Assembly: GCA_009841145.1 (NCBI GenBank)
Contig: VXMJ01000062.1
Location: forward strand, 33,797 to 97,796
Source of the DNA: Caldilineaceae bacterium SB0661_bin_34
Lineage (GTDB): Bacteria; Chloroflexota; Anaerolineae; Caldilineales; Caldilineaceae
DNA: 64,000 bases
Reading direction: 5' to 3'
In this document: positions 27,679 to 36,389 of the stretch, piece after piece
Position numbering within the stretch: the stretch's first letter is position 1
How the letters are laid out: the number at the start of each line of letters is the position of its first letter
The notes under the pieces: generated by a model
Database searches by the model: none
What the model saw: only the letters and a program-made list of their open reading frames with translations
Told to the model about the DNA's origin: nothing
Program-made: the position numbers and the translations under genes

Positions 27679-28689
27679 ATGACCGACACAACCCTGGTTC
27701 CCGTCCCGGAACCGGTGGATCGGACCGAAATCGACGAACTGCCGGTCCCGACCGTCCCACCCGAGGCACAACGGGCCGCCGCCCTGGTGGCAATCGAGCT
27801 GGACAGGATCCAGCAGGCGGCACGCAATGTGGATCGGATCGCCTCCGATCCGGAGATGATTGCGGTTTGGTTGAGCAACCAGGTCTCCCCCCATACCCGG
27901 ACTTCCTACGAGCATGCCTGGAACACATGGCAGGCGCACAGCAGGGGCCGACCTCTGGCCGACACCACCCTCGCCGATCTGCAGGACTTCCAGGCGGCTC
28001 TGGCACAGGAGCGCAAGCCCGGCAGCGTCAACACCATGATGAGCGCTCTCCGTTCCGTCTTTGCCATGGCCCATCGCAAGGGCTACATACGATCCAACCC
28101 CTGCGCCGAGATCAACGATCTGCCCAACCCCAATCGGAGCGGTGCCGCCTCCGCTCTCAACCGGCGCATCCTGACCCGCACCGAAGTGGCGCGCCTGCTT
28201 GAGGCGGCTCGGCCGGGCCGCGACTTCGCGCTGTACCTGATGCTCTATCACACGGGCTGCCGCGTGTCCGAGGCGCTGGCCCTGCGCTGGGAAGACCTGA
28301 ATCTAGAAGGTCTGCTGCCCACACTCACAGTCCTGCAGGGGAAGGGCGGCAAGGGCCGAGTGATCCGCCTCTCGGAGCGCTTGAGGGAAACACTGATCGA
28401 GCTGCGGCCGCAGGACGCGGTGCCAGATGGTATTGTGTTCGCCACGCGCACGGGGAGGCCCATGGCCCGCAACAACGCCTGGACGTCCCTGCGCCGTGCG
28501 GCACGGCGGGCCGGCATTGACCGCGACATCAGTCCCCACTGGTTCCGGCATGCCCATGCCAGTCACGCCCTCGACGGCGGTGCACCCGTCCAATCTGTCA
28601 AGGAGACACTGGGCCACGCCTCGTTGGCCACTACTTCGGTATACGTTCACGCCCGCAATGGCGGGGACAGCGGTCTGTGGCTGGATTGA
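27679..28689 (+). CDS. Tyrosine recombinase / phage-type integrase (XerC/D-like)
   Basis: About 336 residues. An N-terminal SAM-like core-binding domain (VSPHTRTSYEHAWNTWQAHS) is followed by the catalytic domain. All six catalytic residues are seen: Arg in HTGCRVSEALAL (about residue 195), Lys in GKGGKGRVIRL, His and Arg in HWFRHAHASH, the second His in ETLGHASLATTS and the nucleophile Tyr in TSVYVHAR (about residue 321). ATG 27679 (MTDTTLVP) chosen over an upstream in-frame codon at 27649. It likely moved the gene-poor segment beside it. A chromosomal XerC/D role is less likely, since the 50-residue N-terminal extension is unusual for Xer proteins. Confidence 0.9.
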   Translation: MTDTTLVPVPEPVDRTEIDELPVPTVPPEAQRAAALVAIELDRIQQAARNVDRIASDPEMIAVWLSNQVSPHTRTSYEHAWNTWQAHSRGRPLADTTLADLQDFQAALAQERKPGSVNTMMSALRSVFAMAHRKGYIRSNPCAEINDLPNPNRSGAASALNRRILTRTEVARLLEAARPGRDFALYLMLYHTGCRVSEALALRWEDLNLEGLLPTLTVLQGKGGKGRVIRLSERLRETLIELRPQDAVPDGIVFATRTGRPMARNNAWTSLRRAARRAGIDRDISPHWFRHAHASHALDGGAPVQSVKETLGHASLATTSVYVHARNGGDSGLWLD

Positions 28690-28903
28690 AAGGCAAGCCG
28701 GTTCACGGAAGGGCATGGGATACGCCGTTCGAGCTGGCGGGTTGGTCTCAAACCGGCCTGCAACGTCCCAGCTTGGGGCGAGCTTGTGATCTCGGCGGCA
28801 TCAGAATCCCTGGGATCTTCCGGGATTCCGTTTCCCGAGTTCCACTGTAGCAATCCAGGATGTGGGCCATGTCCTTGCCGGTTGCCCACCACCGTATCGG
28901 ATT

Positions 28904-29959
28904 TCAAATGGGATGCAGGCCGGGAAACATCAACCCGGCGGTCTCGTCCAGTCCGAACATCAGGTTGGCCGACTGGACCGCTGTGCCGGCGGCGCCTTTC
29001 ATGAGGTTGTCGATTGCACAGATGCAGACAAGCCGGTATGTGGCACTGTCCAACGCAAACCCAACGTCGGCCCAGTTGCTTCCGGCCAGGATTTTGGGTT
29101 CCGGATACCGGTAGTTCCCCTTTGCTTCCTTGACCACTCTGACGAACGGCTCAGCCTTCCAGGTCGTGCGAAACGCCTTCCAAATGTCGCGTTCTGTGGT
29201 GCCGGCTGGTACGAAGAGATGAACCGTCGCGAGGGCTGCACGCACATTGTCTACGGCAGTTCCGCTCATGTGGACCTTGGAACGGATCCCGTTGGCGGCA
29301 AGGAGTTGGAGGACCTCGGCCGTATGCCGATGCCCAACCGGAGCGAAACTGCGCACGGCACCGGCGCGTACGGGGTGATGGGAGGCATCGCCGGCCTTGT
29401 TGCCCGCCTCGCTGCTGCCCACCTTTACTTCGCCAATCAGTTCCGATTCAGCGTCAATCAGTCCAGTCTGCACCACCGGCAGGATGGCCAGATTGATGGC
29501 TGTCGCATTGCACCCGACACCGGACACATATCGCGCTCCCCGGATTTGGTCGCGATTGAGCTCGGGCAACCCATAAATGAATCGTCCAAGCCACTCCGGC
29601 GCGGTATGCGGCCGCCCGTACCATGCAGCGTACAGGTCGGGATCGCCGAGCCGAAAATCGGCGCTGCAATCCACAATGCTCTCGGCCAGATTCTGGAACC
29701 GGTCGATCTGCTGCATCGCCTGTCCGTGCGGCAGGCAGAGAAACAGGAGTGGCACAGGCTCCAGTTCATCCAGGCCGGTGAACTTGAGCCTGGTTCGCGA
29801 ACGAAGATTGGGATGGGTGAAGTGAACAAACGATCCCTTGTGCCGTTCGCTGGTGATCTGGACTACTTCAAAGGCCGGGTGATCCACCAGCAAGCGCAGC
29901 AGTTCGCCGCCCACGTAGCCGGACCCTCCGGCTATGGCCACTTGGATGCGATCGCTCAT
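28904..29959 (-). CDS. lysY: [LysW]-aminoadipyl/glutamyl-6-phosphate reductase (ArgC family)
   Basis: A 351-residue NADPH-dependent reductase. Rossmann motif GGSGYVGGELLRLLVDHP at the N-terminus and the active-site Cys in SGVGCNATAINLAILP at about residue 150. EVKVGSSEAGNKAGDASHHP is typical of the LysY/ArgC group that works on carrier-bound substrates. It reduces LysW-aminoadipyl phosphate to the semialdehyde, the step between LysZ and LysJ. Last gene of the minus-strand lys operon, 93 bp after lysX, and convergent with the integrase gene. Whether it serves lysine, arginine or both cannot be told from sequence alone. Confidence 0.9.
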   Translation of the reverse strand: MSDRIQVAIAGGSGYVGGELLRLLVDHPAFEVVQITSERHKGSFVHFTHPNLRSRTRLKFTGLDELEPVPLLFLCLPHGQAMQQIDRFQNLAESIVDCSADFRLGDPDLYAAWYGRPHTAPEWLGRFIYGLPELNRDQIRGARYVSGVGCNATAINLAILPVVQTGLIDAESELIGEVKVGSSEAGNKAGDASHHPVRAGAVRSFAPVGHRHTAEVLQLLAANGIRSKVHMSGTAVDNVRAALATVHLFVPAGTTERDIWKAFRTTWKAEPFVRVVKEAKGNYRYPEPKILAGSNWADVGFALDSATYRLVCICAIDNLMKGAAGTAVQSANLMFGLDETAGLMFPGLHPI

Positions 29960-30052
29960 GGGCTCAGGGACTCAGGACACTGAAGCTAGAACTTGGGGAT
30001 TTGGCCAACGGCGGCACGGAACGCATTGCCGCTGTGCCTTCCGGTGGAATGC

Positions 30053-30916
30053 CTACCCGGCTGCCGTCTCCAGGGCAAAGTCGACAATTCGGCCCGGGAT
30101 GTCGACGCCCGTCGGCTTCACACTGTTGCGGAACTCCATCGTATGGTTCACCTCGTTTACCAACAGTCCCCGTTCTGGATCCTCTAGGACATCAACAGCC
30201 ACTACTCCACCACCAACCGCGTTCGCGGCGTCCACGCACACCTGGTTCAAAGCGGGGGTGACGGGGCAATTGCTTGAAACTCCGCCGCGCGCCGTGTTGG
30301 TGATCCAGTGTGGTGAATCCCGGTAGATGGCGCAGATGGTTTCGTTGCCAACCACAAAGGCACGGATGTCGCGCATGGGTTTGTCGATGTATTCCTGGAC
30401 GTAGTAAATCTTGTGCTGGTAGGTGCCGAGTACCTCCTTGTGTTCGATTACGGCTTCGGCGGCTTCTCGATCATTGACCTTCGATAGGAGACGGCCCCAG
30501 GAACCAACGGCAGGCTTCAACACGACGGGATAACCGATGTCCTCAATGGCCTCGAGTGTGCTTTCGGGTGTGAACGCGACCGCCGTGCGCGGCGATGGGA
30601 CCCCTGCTTGGGTAAGTGCCGCAGTGGTGAGGATTTTGTCGCCACAAACGTCCACCACCTGGGAACGGTTGACCGTCTTCAACCCCCAGGCCTCCAGGAT
30701 GCGCAGGCTGGTGAGGGCCCGACTATGGGACAGACACCGTTCCAACACGACATCGAACCGTCCCCAATCGTCCCGGTCCAATTTCTTGGACCCCGCGATG
30801 TGAAATGACAGTTGGCGATCGTCGAGCAGTTCGTACTGGACGGCGCGTGCGTCCAGGGCGGTAAGCAACATCTTTTCCTCGACCCGGAGACGGCCGAAGA
30901 TGACTCCCATCAACAT
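30053..30916 (-). CDS. lysX: Alpha-aminoadipate--LysW ligase (RimK-like ATP-grasp)
   Basis: A 287-residue ATP-grasp enzyme. The N-terminus [20 protein letters not shown] is the LysX hallmark; ATP-binding residues lie in [20 protein letters not shown] and the C-terminal metal/substrate segment is [20 protein letters not shown]. It joins the amino group of alpha-aminoadipate to the C-terminal Glu of LysW. Start at ATG 30916, with an alternative ATG two codons in (30910). It lies directly downstream of its protein substrate lysW (50 bp), the usual arrangement. Confidence 0.92.
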   Translation of the reverse strand: MLMGVIFGRLRVEEKMLLTALDARAVQYELLDDRQLSFHIAGSKKLDRDDWGRFDVVLERCLSHSRALTSLRILEAWGLKTVNRSQVVDVCGDKILTTAALTQAGVPSPRTAVAFTPESTLEAIEDIGYPVVLKPAVGSWGRLLSKVNDREAAEAVIEHKEVLGTYQHKIYYVQEYIDKPMRDIRAFVVGNETICAIYRDSPHWITNTARGGVSSNCPVTPALNQVCVDAANAVGGGVVAVDVLEDPERGLLVNEVNHTMEFRNSVKPTGVDIPGRIVDFALETAAG

Positions 30917-30966
30917 GCGTCGCTGTTACCTGCCAATAACAGGGTCGGTGCTCGTGGCGACATTGC

Positions 30967-31155
30967 CTACTCGCCGTAATCCTCGTCGTCCTCTTCCAGT
31001 TCTTCGAGGGAGAAGGGGTCCAATTCCAGCACCTCGAACTCCCCGGCACACCCCTCGCATTCCACGATTTCGTTTTGCATGACATCGGTAAGGATGATGT
31101 CGTCTGCGCAAACCGGACACTCGACGGTGCCGCTGGCTGTCTCAATGTCGGACAT
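30967..31155 (-). CDS. lysW: Amino-group carrier protein LysW
   Basis: A 62-residue acidic carrier protein. A zinc-ribbon with four Cys (CPVCADD and CEGC) precedes an acidic tail that ends EDDEDYGE. In known LysW proteins the C-terminal Glu carries the aminoadipate/glutamate intermediate and the tail usually reads EDWGE, so Trp is replaced by Tyr here. AGGAA upstream of the ATG. Lies between lysU and lysX. Short, but the Cys pattern and context make it secure. Confidence 0.93.
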   Translation of the reverse strand: MSDIETASGTVECPVCADDIILTDVMQNEIVECEGCAGEFEVLELDPFSLEELEEDDEDYGE

Positions 31156-31222
31156 GGTGGTTCCTGCCTCTCAACAGATGTAATCCCTTTCCAAGTGTAC
31201 CGGTACGATGCCGCTGTGCCGC

Positions 31223-31732
31223 TCACACAGCCATCTGCTGTTTGATGTACGGAATTAAGCCCCCGGCCTCAAGGATGCGTAGAACGTCATCACTCAACGG
31301 TTGGAATGTCACCGTCCGTCCGTTCGACGTAGCAATGTACGCCTCGTCCAACACCACGGTGGCAGTATCGCCGGCCACGGCAAGGTCGACAAACGCCGGG
31401 CATTCAAGGGCAAGCAATCCGTTGTTCAGGGCATTGCGATACCAGATACGGCTAAAGCTTCGGGCAATTACGGCACGTACTCCCGCCAGGACCAGACAGG
31501 ATACGGCCTGTTCACGGCTGGAACCACATCCCCAGTTGCGGCCTGCCACCACAAGGTCGCCCGGTTGGACGTTGGCGGCGAAACCCGGGTCCAGGTCTTC
31601 AAGGGCGTGCGCCGCAATCTCCTCAGGCGTCTTGAGTGTGTAGGTGTACTTGCCGGGGAAGATAACGTCGGTGTTGACGTTGTCCCCGTATTTCCAAATG
31701 CGGCCGGTGAACCGCCGATCTGTGCGGGCCAT
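31223..31732 (-). CDS. lysU: Homoaconitase small subunit (LeuD/LysU family)
   Basis: A 169-residue swivel-domain subunit of the aconitase superfamily. The signature [20 protein letters not shown] is central; [20 protein letters not shown] is the N-terminal block. With the large subunit just upstream (8 bp gap) it would convert homocitrate to homoisocitrate. Isopropylmalate isomerase (leuD) is the alternative; the neighbouring homocitrate synthase, lysW and lysX favour lysine biosynthesis. Cytoplasmic. Confidence 0.88.
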   Translation of the reverse strand: MARTDRRFTGRIWKYGDNVNTDVIFPGKYTYTLKTPEEIAAHALEDLDPGFAANVQPGDLVVAGRNWGCGSSREQAVSCLVLAGVRAVIARSFSRIWYRNALNNGLLALECPAFVDLAVAGDTATVVLDEAYIATSNGRTVTFQPLSDDVLRILEAGGLIPYIKQQMAV

Positions 31733-31740
31733 GGTCGCAG

Positions 31741-33054
31741 CTAATCCAGTTCACGAGGATCCACGATGCGGCCGGCCACCGCGCTGGCTGCCACGACCGC
31801 CGGACTGCTTAAGTAAATTCCGGCCGATGGGGTCCCCATGCGGCCGCGGAAGTTCCGATTGGCGCTGGAAATGACTGTTTCGCCAGGTGCCGGAACGCCA
31901 AAGTGGTTGCCCATGCAAGGGCCGCAGCCCGGAACCCCCAACATGGCGCCGGCGCGGGCAAACGTCTCTGCATACCCGAGTTCGATGCAGGCCTCAAGCA
32001 CTTGGCTGGAAGCCGGAATGATCACCAGGCTCAAGCCTGGAGCCAGCCGCCTGGTGGCCAGAATGTTCGCGGCGGCGGACATGTCCTCAAGACGGCCGTT
32101 CGTACAGGTGCCAATGAAGGCTGCATCTACATTCACCTGGCCCAACTCGGAGAGCGGAACCACGTCGTCCACACTGTGGGGCCGGGCAATGTAGGGTTCA
32201 AGGTCTTCGGCGGCGAAGTGGAGTTCCGACTCCAGTTCACAGTCCGTATCCGGATACAGGCAATCCTTTCGAAGCCCGTCCGCCAAATCGGCCCAAGCCG
32301 AACTGCCCGCTTCGATTCCGTGGCGCATGGCCAGTCGTTCCAGACACCAGGTCAAGACCGGTTCGTCAGGACAGATGACGGCGTTCTTGGCGCCGAACTC
32401 GGCCATCATGTTGGGCAGCACCATCCGCGACTCGAGGGTCATGGCATGGATGGTGTCGCCGGCGAACTCGATGGACCGGTACAAACCGCCGTCGGCACCC
32501 ATGTCACCGATGATGCGCAAGGCGAAGTCCTTGGCAGTGACCCCTTCCGGCATCGCGCCGTTGAGGTTGATGCGCATGGTCGCGGGAACCTTCAACCACA
32601 ATTGGCCCTGGGCCCACAAGGCTGCCACCTCGCTGCGACCGATGCCGGCACCGAACGCCCCCAACCATCCAAAGTGAGGGGTGTGCGAGTCGGCGCCAAG
32701 AATGACCTGCCCGGGTCTAACCACCACTTCTTCCGACAGGACCTGATGACAGATGCCGCGGCCCGCCTCGAAGAAGTGAACGATCCCCTGATCGCCGACA
32801 AACTCGCGGATCTCCCTGTGGTTTTGGGCATGCACCGCACTCGGAGCCGGCACGGCATGGTCCAGGGTAATGGCCATGCGCTCCGGGTGTTTGACCCGAT
32901 CCTGGCCGAACTCCTCCCAGATGCGCCGGATGGCCGCCGTGTTGTCGTGGCTGAGCACAACATCGGGCTCGACATCCAGGATCTCGCCTACGGCACAGGT
33001 GTCCCTGCCGGCAGCCCTGGCCAAGGCCTTTTGTGCGAATGTCTGTCCGGGCAT
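31741..33054 (-). CDS. lysT: Homoaconitase large subunit (LeuC/LysT family)
   Basis: About 437 residues. The 4Fe-4S cluster Cys residues are in [20 protein letters not shown] and [18 protein letters not shown]. Other aconitase blocks: [20 protein letters not shown] and [20 protein letters not shown]. Start at ATG 33054 ([16 protein letters not shown]), the normal N-terminus of the family; the frame is open to 33159 but would then overlap lysS. Catalyses homocitrate isomerisation together with LysU. Leucine pathway specificity cannot be excluded by sequence alone. Confidence 0.88.
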   Translation of the reverse strand: MPGQTFAQKALARAAGRDTCAVGEILDVEPDVVLSHDNTAAIRRIWEEFGQDRVKHPERMAITLDHAVPAPSAVHAQNHREIREFVGDQGIVHFFEAGRGICHQVLSEEVVVRPGQVILGADSHTPHFGWLGAFGAGIGRSEVAALWAQGQLWLKVPATMRINLNGAMPEGVTAKDFALRIIGDMGADGGLYRSIEFAGDTIHAMTLESRMVLPNMMAEFGAKNAVICPDEPVLTWCLERLAMRHGIEAGSSAWADLADGLRKDCLYPDTDCELESELHFAAEDLEPYIARPHSVDDVVPLSELGQVNVDAAFIGTCTNGRLEDMSAAANILATRRLAPGLSLVIIPASSQVLEACIELGYAETFARAGAMLGVPGCGPCMGNHFGVPAPGETVISSANRNFRGRMGTPSAGIYLSSPAVVAASAVAGRIVDPRELD

Positions 33055-33112
33055 GGCGGAGAGAGTATCAGGAAGCTGTTGGTTGGGACGTAATGGGCAT
33101 GGCCGGACGCCG

Positions 33113-34255
33113 TCAGGCTGCGATCGAGTTGGAATGATAGTCGCGCAACAGCGCGTCAACCTCGTCCTCGCGGATCCTTCGCTGGTCGGCCATCACCTTT
33201 ACGCGGGCCGTGATCTCCTTGACTTCGTCGTCCGTCAACGCCAACTGCAACTGCGAAGCCCTTTCCCGAATTGCATTCCAGCCCACCAGGCGGTGGGCAA
33301 CATGGATGTAACGGGTCAGGCCGAAGTCGGTCGGATCCAGTGCCTCGTATGTGCTGGGGTCGTTGATCATGGCCTTGGCGTGAATCCCCGCCTTGTGCAT
33401 GAACGCGGCGTAACCCGTGATGTAGTTGTTGAACGGAACGTTGACATCAACGAGATCCGCCACAAAGTTCTCGATTTCCCGCAACAGGGGCAGATTGTAC
33501 TTGGACTTGACCAGATCCTTGTTGCGTGTGTAGAGGCGGGCGATCAATCCGCCCAAGGGGGTAATGCCGTTCCGTTCGCCAATGCCCAGCACTGAAGTGT
33601 CCACATGGGTCGCTCCCGCTTCAAGTGCGCAATACGAATTGGCGATGGCACACCCCGAGTCGTTGTGTCCGTGGAACTCGATGTCGCAATCGACCACGCG
33701 GCGGACGGTCCGAACGAGATCGAATACTTGCCTTGGATCGGCCACCCCCACCGTATCTGCGATGCCGACCCGATTCACCTGCATGCCACTTACGGCACGG
33801 TACACCATCAGTAAATCCTCGATATCGCTCCGGAAACTGTCCTCGCTGCTGAAGCGCACCTCAAGGCCTGCTTCCTGAACGAATTGGATGACTTCCCGCG
33901 CGCGCTCGATGATGTACGGGATGTCTTTGCCATGTGAGAATTCGCGCAGGATGCTGCTGGTGCCGAAGAGGATGTCGATACCGTCCACCCCCGTGTCAAT
34001 CGCCATGCGTGCATCGTCCATGTGACAACGGGTGTGGGTCAGGATTTTGGACTTGAGGCCTAATCCGCAGATGTACTCGATGTCCGCGCGGCTCTGGGGA
34101 CTGGCAGCGGGAGAGGTCAATTCGATGTACTCCACACCGAATTCGTCGAGCAACCGTGCGATCTCGCCCTTCTGGGGCTGAGTGAAGAAGGTGTTGGAGA
34201 ACTGCTCTCCTTCCCTCAATGTGGACTCGATGATGCCGAAGTTGTCAATGCTCAT
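33113..34255 (-). CDS. lysS: Homocitrate synthase
   Basis: About 380 residues of the DRE-TIM family. [17 protein letters not shown] (catalytic RE and metal Asp/Glu) opens the barrel; [20 protein letters not shown] and [20 protein letters not shown] (HxH metal ligands) match Thermus-type homocitrate synthase. It condenses acetyl-CoA with 2-oxoglutarate, the first step of alpha-aminoadipate lysine synthesis, and is normally lysine-inhibited. Start at ATG 34255 ([11 protein letters not shown]); the upstream frame to 34336 has no family match. First gene of the lysS-T-U-W-X-Y operon. Homoisocitrate dehydrogenase and the LysK hydrolase are not in this window. Confidence 0.92.
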   Translation of the reverse strand: MSIDNFGIIESTLREGEQFSNTFFTQPQKGEIARLLDEFGVEYIELTSPAASPQSRADIEYICGLGLKSKILTHTRCHMDDARMAIDTGVDGIDILFGTSSILREFSHGKDIPYIIERAREVIQFVQEAGLEVRFSSEDSFRSDIEDLLMVYRAVSGMQVNRVGIADTVGVADPRQVFDLVRTVRRVVDCDIEFHGHNDSGCAIANSYCALEAGATHVDTSVLGIGERNGITPLGGLIARLYTRNKDLVKSKYNLPLLREIENFVADLVDVNVPFNNYITGYAAFMHKAGIHAKAMINDPSTYEALDPTDFGLTRYIHVAHRLVGWNAIRERASQLQLALTDDEVKEITARVKVMADQRRIREDEVDALLRDYHSNSIAA

Positions 34256-34516
34256 GACGCTGACCACGGTGACCGGATGGCGATGCAGCCGTTCTGTGGC
34301 ATCAGTTGCCGCATCCCGTCCCATGCCAACCGGCAAGCAAGCCGACTCGTTAGCATAACCGACAAACGGGCAATCGGCTGTGAATCGGCAGATGGCATCG
34401 TACGCGTGCAGCCTGCCGCTCCAGCCCGGTCTCCTGCGGCTTGCGGTCTACATGTGCCGAGGCTCCAGCGTTTCCCGGCGATGCAGGCGGGCGACTGCAC
34501 CTTCGGTCAAAACAGC

Positions 34517-34542
34517 GCCTGGCGGCCGCACGGCCGCCAGGC
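34517..34542 (-). terminator. Hairpin downstream of the first binding protein gene
   Basis: A near-perfect inverted repeat, GCCTGGCGGCCG-CA-CGGCCGCCAGGC. Read on the minus strand it is followed by GCTGTTTTG. It lies about 70 bp after the stop of the binding protein gene (34611) and upstream of lysS, so it probably separates the two transcription units. Confidence 0.6.
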
Positions 34543-34610
34543 ATTCTCGTTCCAAGGAACAACCCGTTGAAAGGGAGAGGGTCATTCCAATGTGCATGTG
34601 TGCCTCAAGG

Positions 34611-35846
34611 TCACTCCTGATTCACGAGTTCGGGCGGCCAGGCCTCCATGTCATTGATCTGATAGACGGCCAGGGCTTCTCCCGTGGCACAGTCTCCGGT
34701 TTCACCGCAGGCCAGTGTCCCGGTGATGCCGGGAAAGCCTTCGATCGCGCTCAATGCATCGCGAATTGCCTGCTTTCCGATCAACAAATTGCCTTCACCG
34801 TCGTCCTGGGCAACCGATTCAATGGCCTGTAGCAGCATCATCGTGGAATCGTAGGAATGGGCGTGGAAGGCTGACGGGGGAAATCCGCCAAACTTGGCTT
34901 CCCACTTTGCCAACAACTCGTCGTAAGCATCGCCCTGCACCAGTGGAGACGTGAGATACAGGCCCAAAATCGATTCGCCCGTATTGGCCATGATGTCCGA
35001 AGAGAAGGCTGCGTCGGCACTCATCAGGATGGTGTCCTCCAAACCGGCAACATCCTGGATTTGGGCGGTGACGAAGTTCACTTCCGGCTGGAAGATCGGA
35101 TAGAACAGGACATCCGGCGGATCCGTGGCGATTTCCGTCAGGATCGGAAGCATCTCGGTGTCACCCACGTTGACTGCCCCCTGGTAGGTGATGCGCCCTC
35201 CGAGCTCGGTGAACACATCCGCCATCACCTGTTGCAGGCTGTCGGCGTAGGGACTGCCGTCGTGGATCGTTGCGGCTGTTCGGGCCCCCAACTGGTTGTA
35301 GGCGAATTCCCCGGCCAACCGGCCCTGGAACAGATCATTGTGCGCCGTCCGGTAGTAACCGGGCTGCCACACACCGCCCTTCTCCGGATCGGATTCGGTG
35401 AGTGTTGGCGAGGTGTTGGAAGCGGAAATCATGCTGAGGCCGGCTTCGGATATGATGGGCAGGGCAGCCGTTCCGGCACTCGAACAGGCGGTGCCCAAGG
35501 CCCCGACCACGGACGAATTGGCAGCCACTTTCTGGGCCGCCGACTGTCCGCCTTCGGCACTGCACTGGGAGTCCTCGGAAACCAGGGCAATTTCATGGCC
35601 CAACAGGTCGCCAAAGTCGTCTATGGCGATTTCAATGGCACCGGTTTGGTCCAAACCCAAGAAGCTCACAGGGCCGGACAACACATTCATGGACGCGATG
35701 GTCACAGGCTCATCGGCAGCAACCTCCACGCAACCGAGTGCGTCGGTGCATGACATTGCCTCGCCATCATCCATGGGAACAGCACAAGCTGCGCCAAGCA
35801 TACCGACCAGCAATGCGGTAAACAACAAAAAAATCGATCGACGCAT
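34611..35846 (-). CDS. Branched-chain-amino-acid-type (LIV-like) ABC substrate-binding lipoprotein, copy 1
   Basis: A 411-residue periplasmic-binding-protein type I. The N-terminus MRRSIFLLFTALLVGMLGAA is a signal followed by the lipobox Cys (LGAAC). The mature protein has the LIV-BP pattern (VLSGPVSFLGLDQTGAIEIA, ALGTACSSAGTAALPIISEA). A strong GGAGGTGA precedes the ATG. Paralogous to the gene at 36390-37628: a 389-bp central block is identical at DNA level, while both ends are diverged. No LivHMGF-type permease or ATPase is nearby, so it may be an orphan receptor or use remote partners. Ligand unknown. Confidence 0.9.
   Translation of the reverse strand: MRRSIFLLFTALLVGMLGAACAVPMDDGEAMSCTDALGCVEVAADEPVTIASMNVLSGPVSFLGLDQTGAIEIAIDDFGDLLGHEIALVSEDSQCSAEGGQSAAQKVAANSSVVGALGTACSSAGTAALPIISEAGLSMISASNTSPTLTESDPEKGGVWQPGYYRTAHNDLFQGRLAGEFAYNQLGARTAATIHDGSPYADSLQQVMADVFTELGGRITYQGAVNVGDTEMLPILTEIATDPPDVLFYPIFQPEVNFVTAQIQDVAGLEDTILMSADAAFSSDIMANTGESILGLYLTSPLVQGDAYDELLAKWEAKFGGFPPSAFHAHSYDSTMMLLQAIESVAQDDGEGNLLIGKQAIRDALSAIEGFPGITGTLACGETGDCATGEALAVYQINDMEAWPPELVNQE
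34957..35345 (-). repeat. 389-bp identical block, copy A (inside binding protein gene 1)
   Basis: Base for base the same as 36736-37124 by direct reading. It encodes the centre of both paralogous binding proteins. The sequences differ immediately at both borders (first differences at 34956/36735 and 35346/37125) and more widely beyond. Confidence 0.93.
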
Positions 35847-36011
35847 GGCGTCACCTCCACGTTGACGTTTACAGCAAGGAAAAGATCGAGGCTGTTGCCT
35901 ACTATCTTACTGGATCGGCAAGGGACAGCTAACATGACGCCCGACGGCCCTGACTGGCCCTTCCGGTGTTGCCTAGACGGTTCAACCCATTGGGAATGAG
36001 GAGAGGGAAGG

Positions 36012-36076
36012 GCCGAAGTTCCGGAGTAATGTCGAATCCCGATTTTCCAGAAGATGCGGGATACGGCAACGAAGAA
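36012..36076 (-). pseudogene. Remnant of the ABC-2 permease 3' end (duplication scar)
   Basis: This 65-bp stretch matches 37832-37896, the 3' end of the permease gene, with a single mismatch; 36020-36076 is identical. It encodes FFVAVSRIFWKIGIRHYSG, the last residues of the permease, with no gene attached. It lies upstream of binding protein copy 1 in the same relative place as the real permease end lies upstream of copy 2, so the duplicated unit was permease tail plus binding protein gene. Confidence 0.85.
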
Positions 36077-36306
36077 TGAGTGCTGCGGACCTAGCGGACA
36101 AGCCAGTCTGCTGTGTTGGTGAACTTCATCCAACAGGTTCAGTTTGGCTGCCGCGGTGGTGAACTGATGGGATGCATGTGGCATTGCGCAGTCGGAACCC
36201 GGCGCAGGGGTTGGCCAAGATCGGCGGCAGCAGCGCATCGATATGAATGGCGGGTTGCACGATCCTGTGCCCGATTGCCCCGGGCGATGCAACGACTCGC
36301 AATAAG

Positions 36307-36334
36307 CACTTGGCGGCCGCAAGGCCGCCAAGTG
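36307..36334 (-). terminator. Hairpin downstream of the second binding protein gene
   Basis: Perfect 12-bp stem with 4-nt loop: CACTTGGCGGCC-GCAA-GGCCGCCAAGTG, followed on the minus strand by CTTATTG. About 55 bp after the stop of binding protein copy 2. Similar in core (GGCGGCC) and place to the hairpin after copy 1, as expected if duplicated with the gene. Confidence 0.6.
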
Positions 36335-36389
36335 CACTTCACTGAAGATTGTCCCTTGGAGGGCCCTCAGTCATGTGTGGATCGGACGA

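Noticed and set aside
28690..28903. tRNA gene or att site beside the integrase
   Set aside because: No tRNA-like cloverleaf and no obvious direct repeat with the other side of the gene-poor segment was found by eye.
28862..29983. Plus-strand frame of 373 codons
   Set aside because: Antisense of lysY, which has clear Rossmann and active-site Cys motifs.
31903..33093. Plus-strand frame of 396 codons
   Set aside because: Antisense of lysT, whose iron-sulfur cysteines are conserved.
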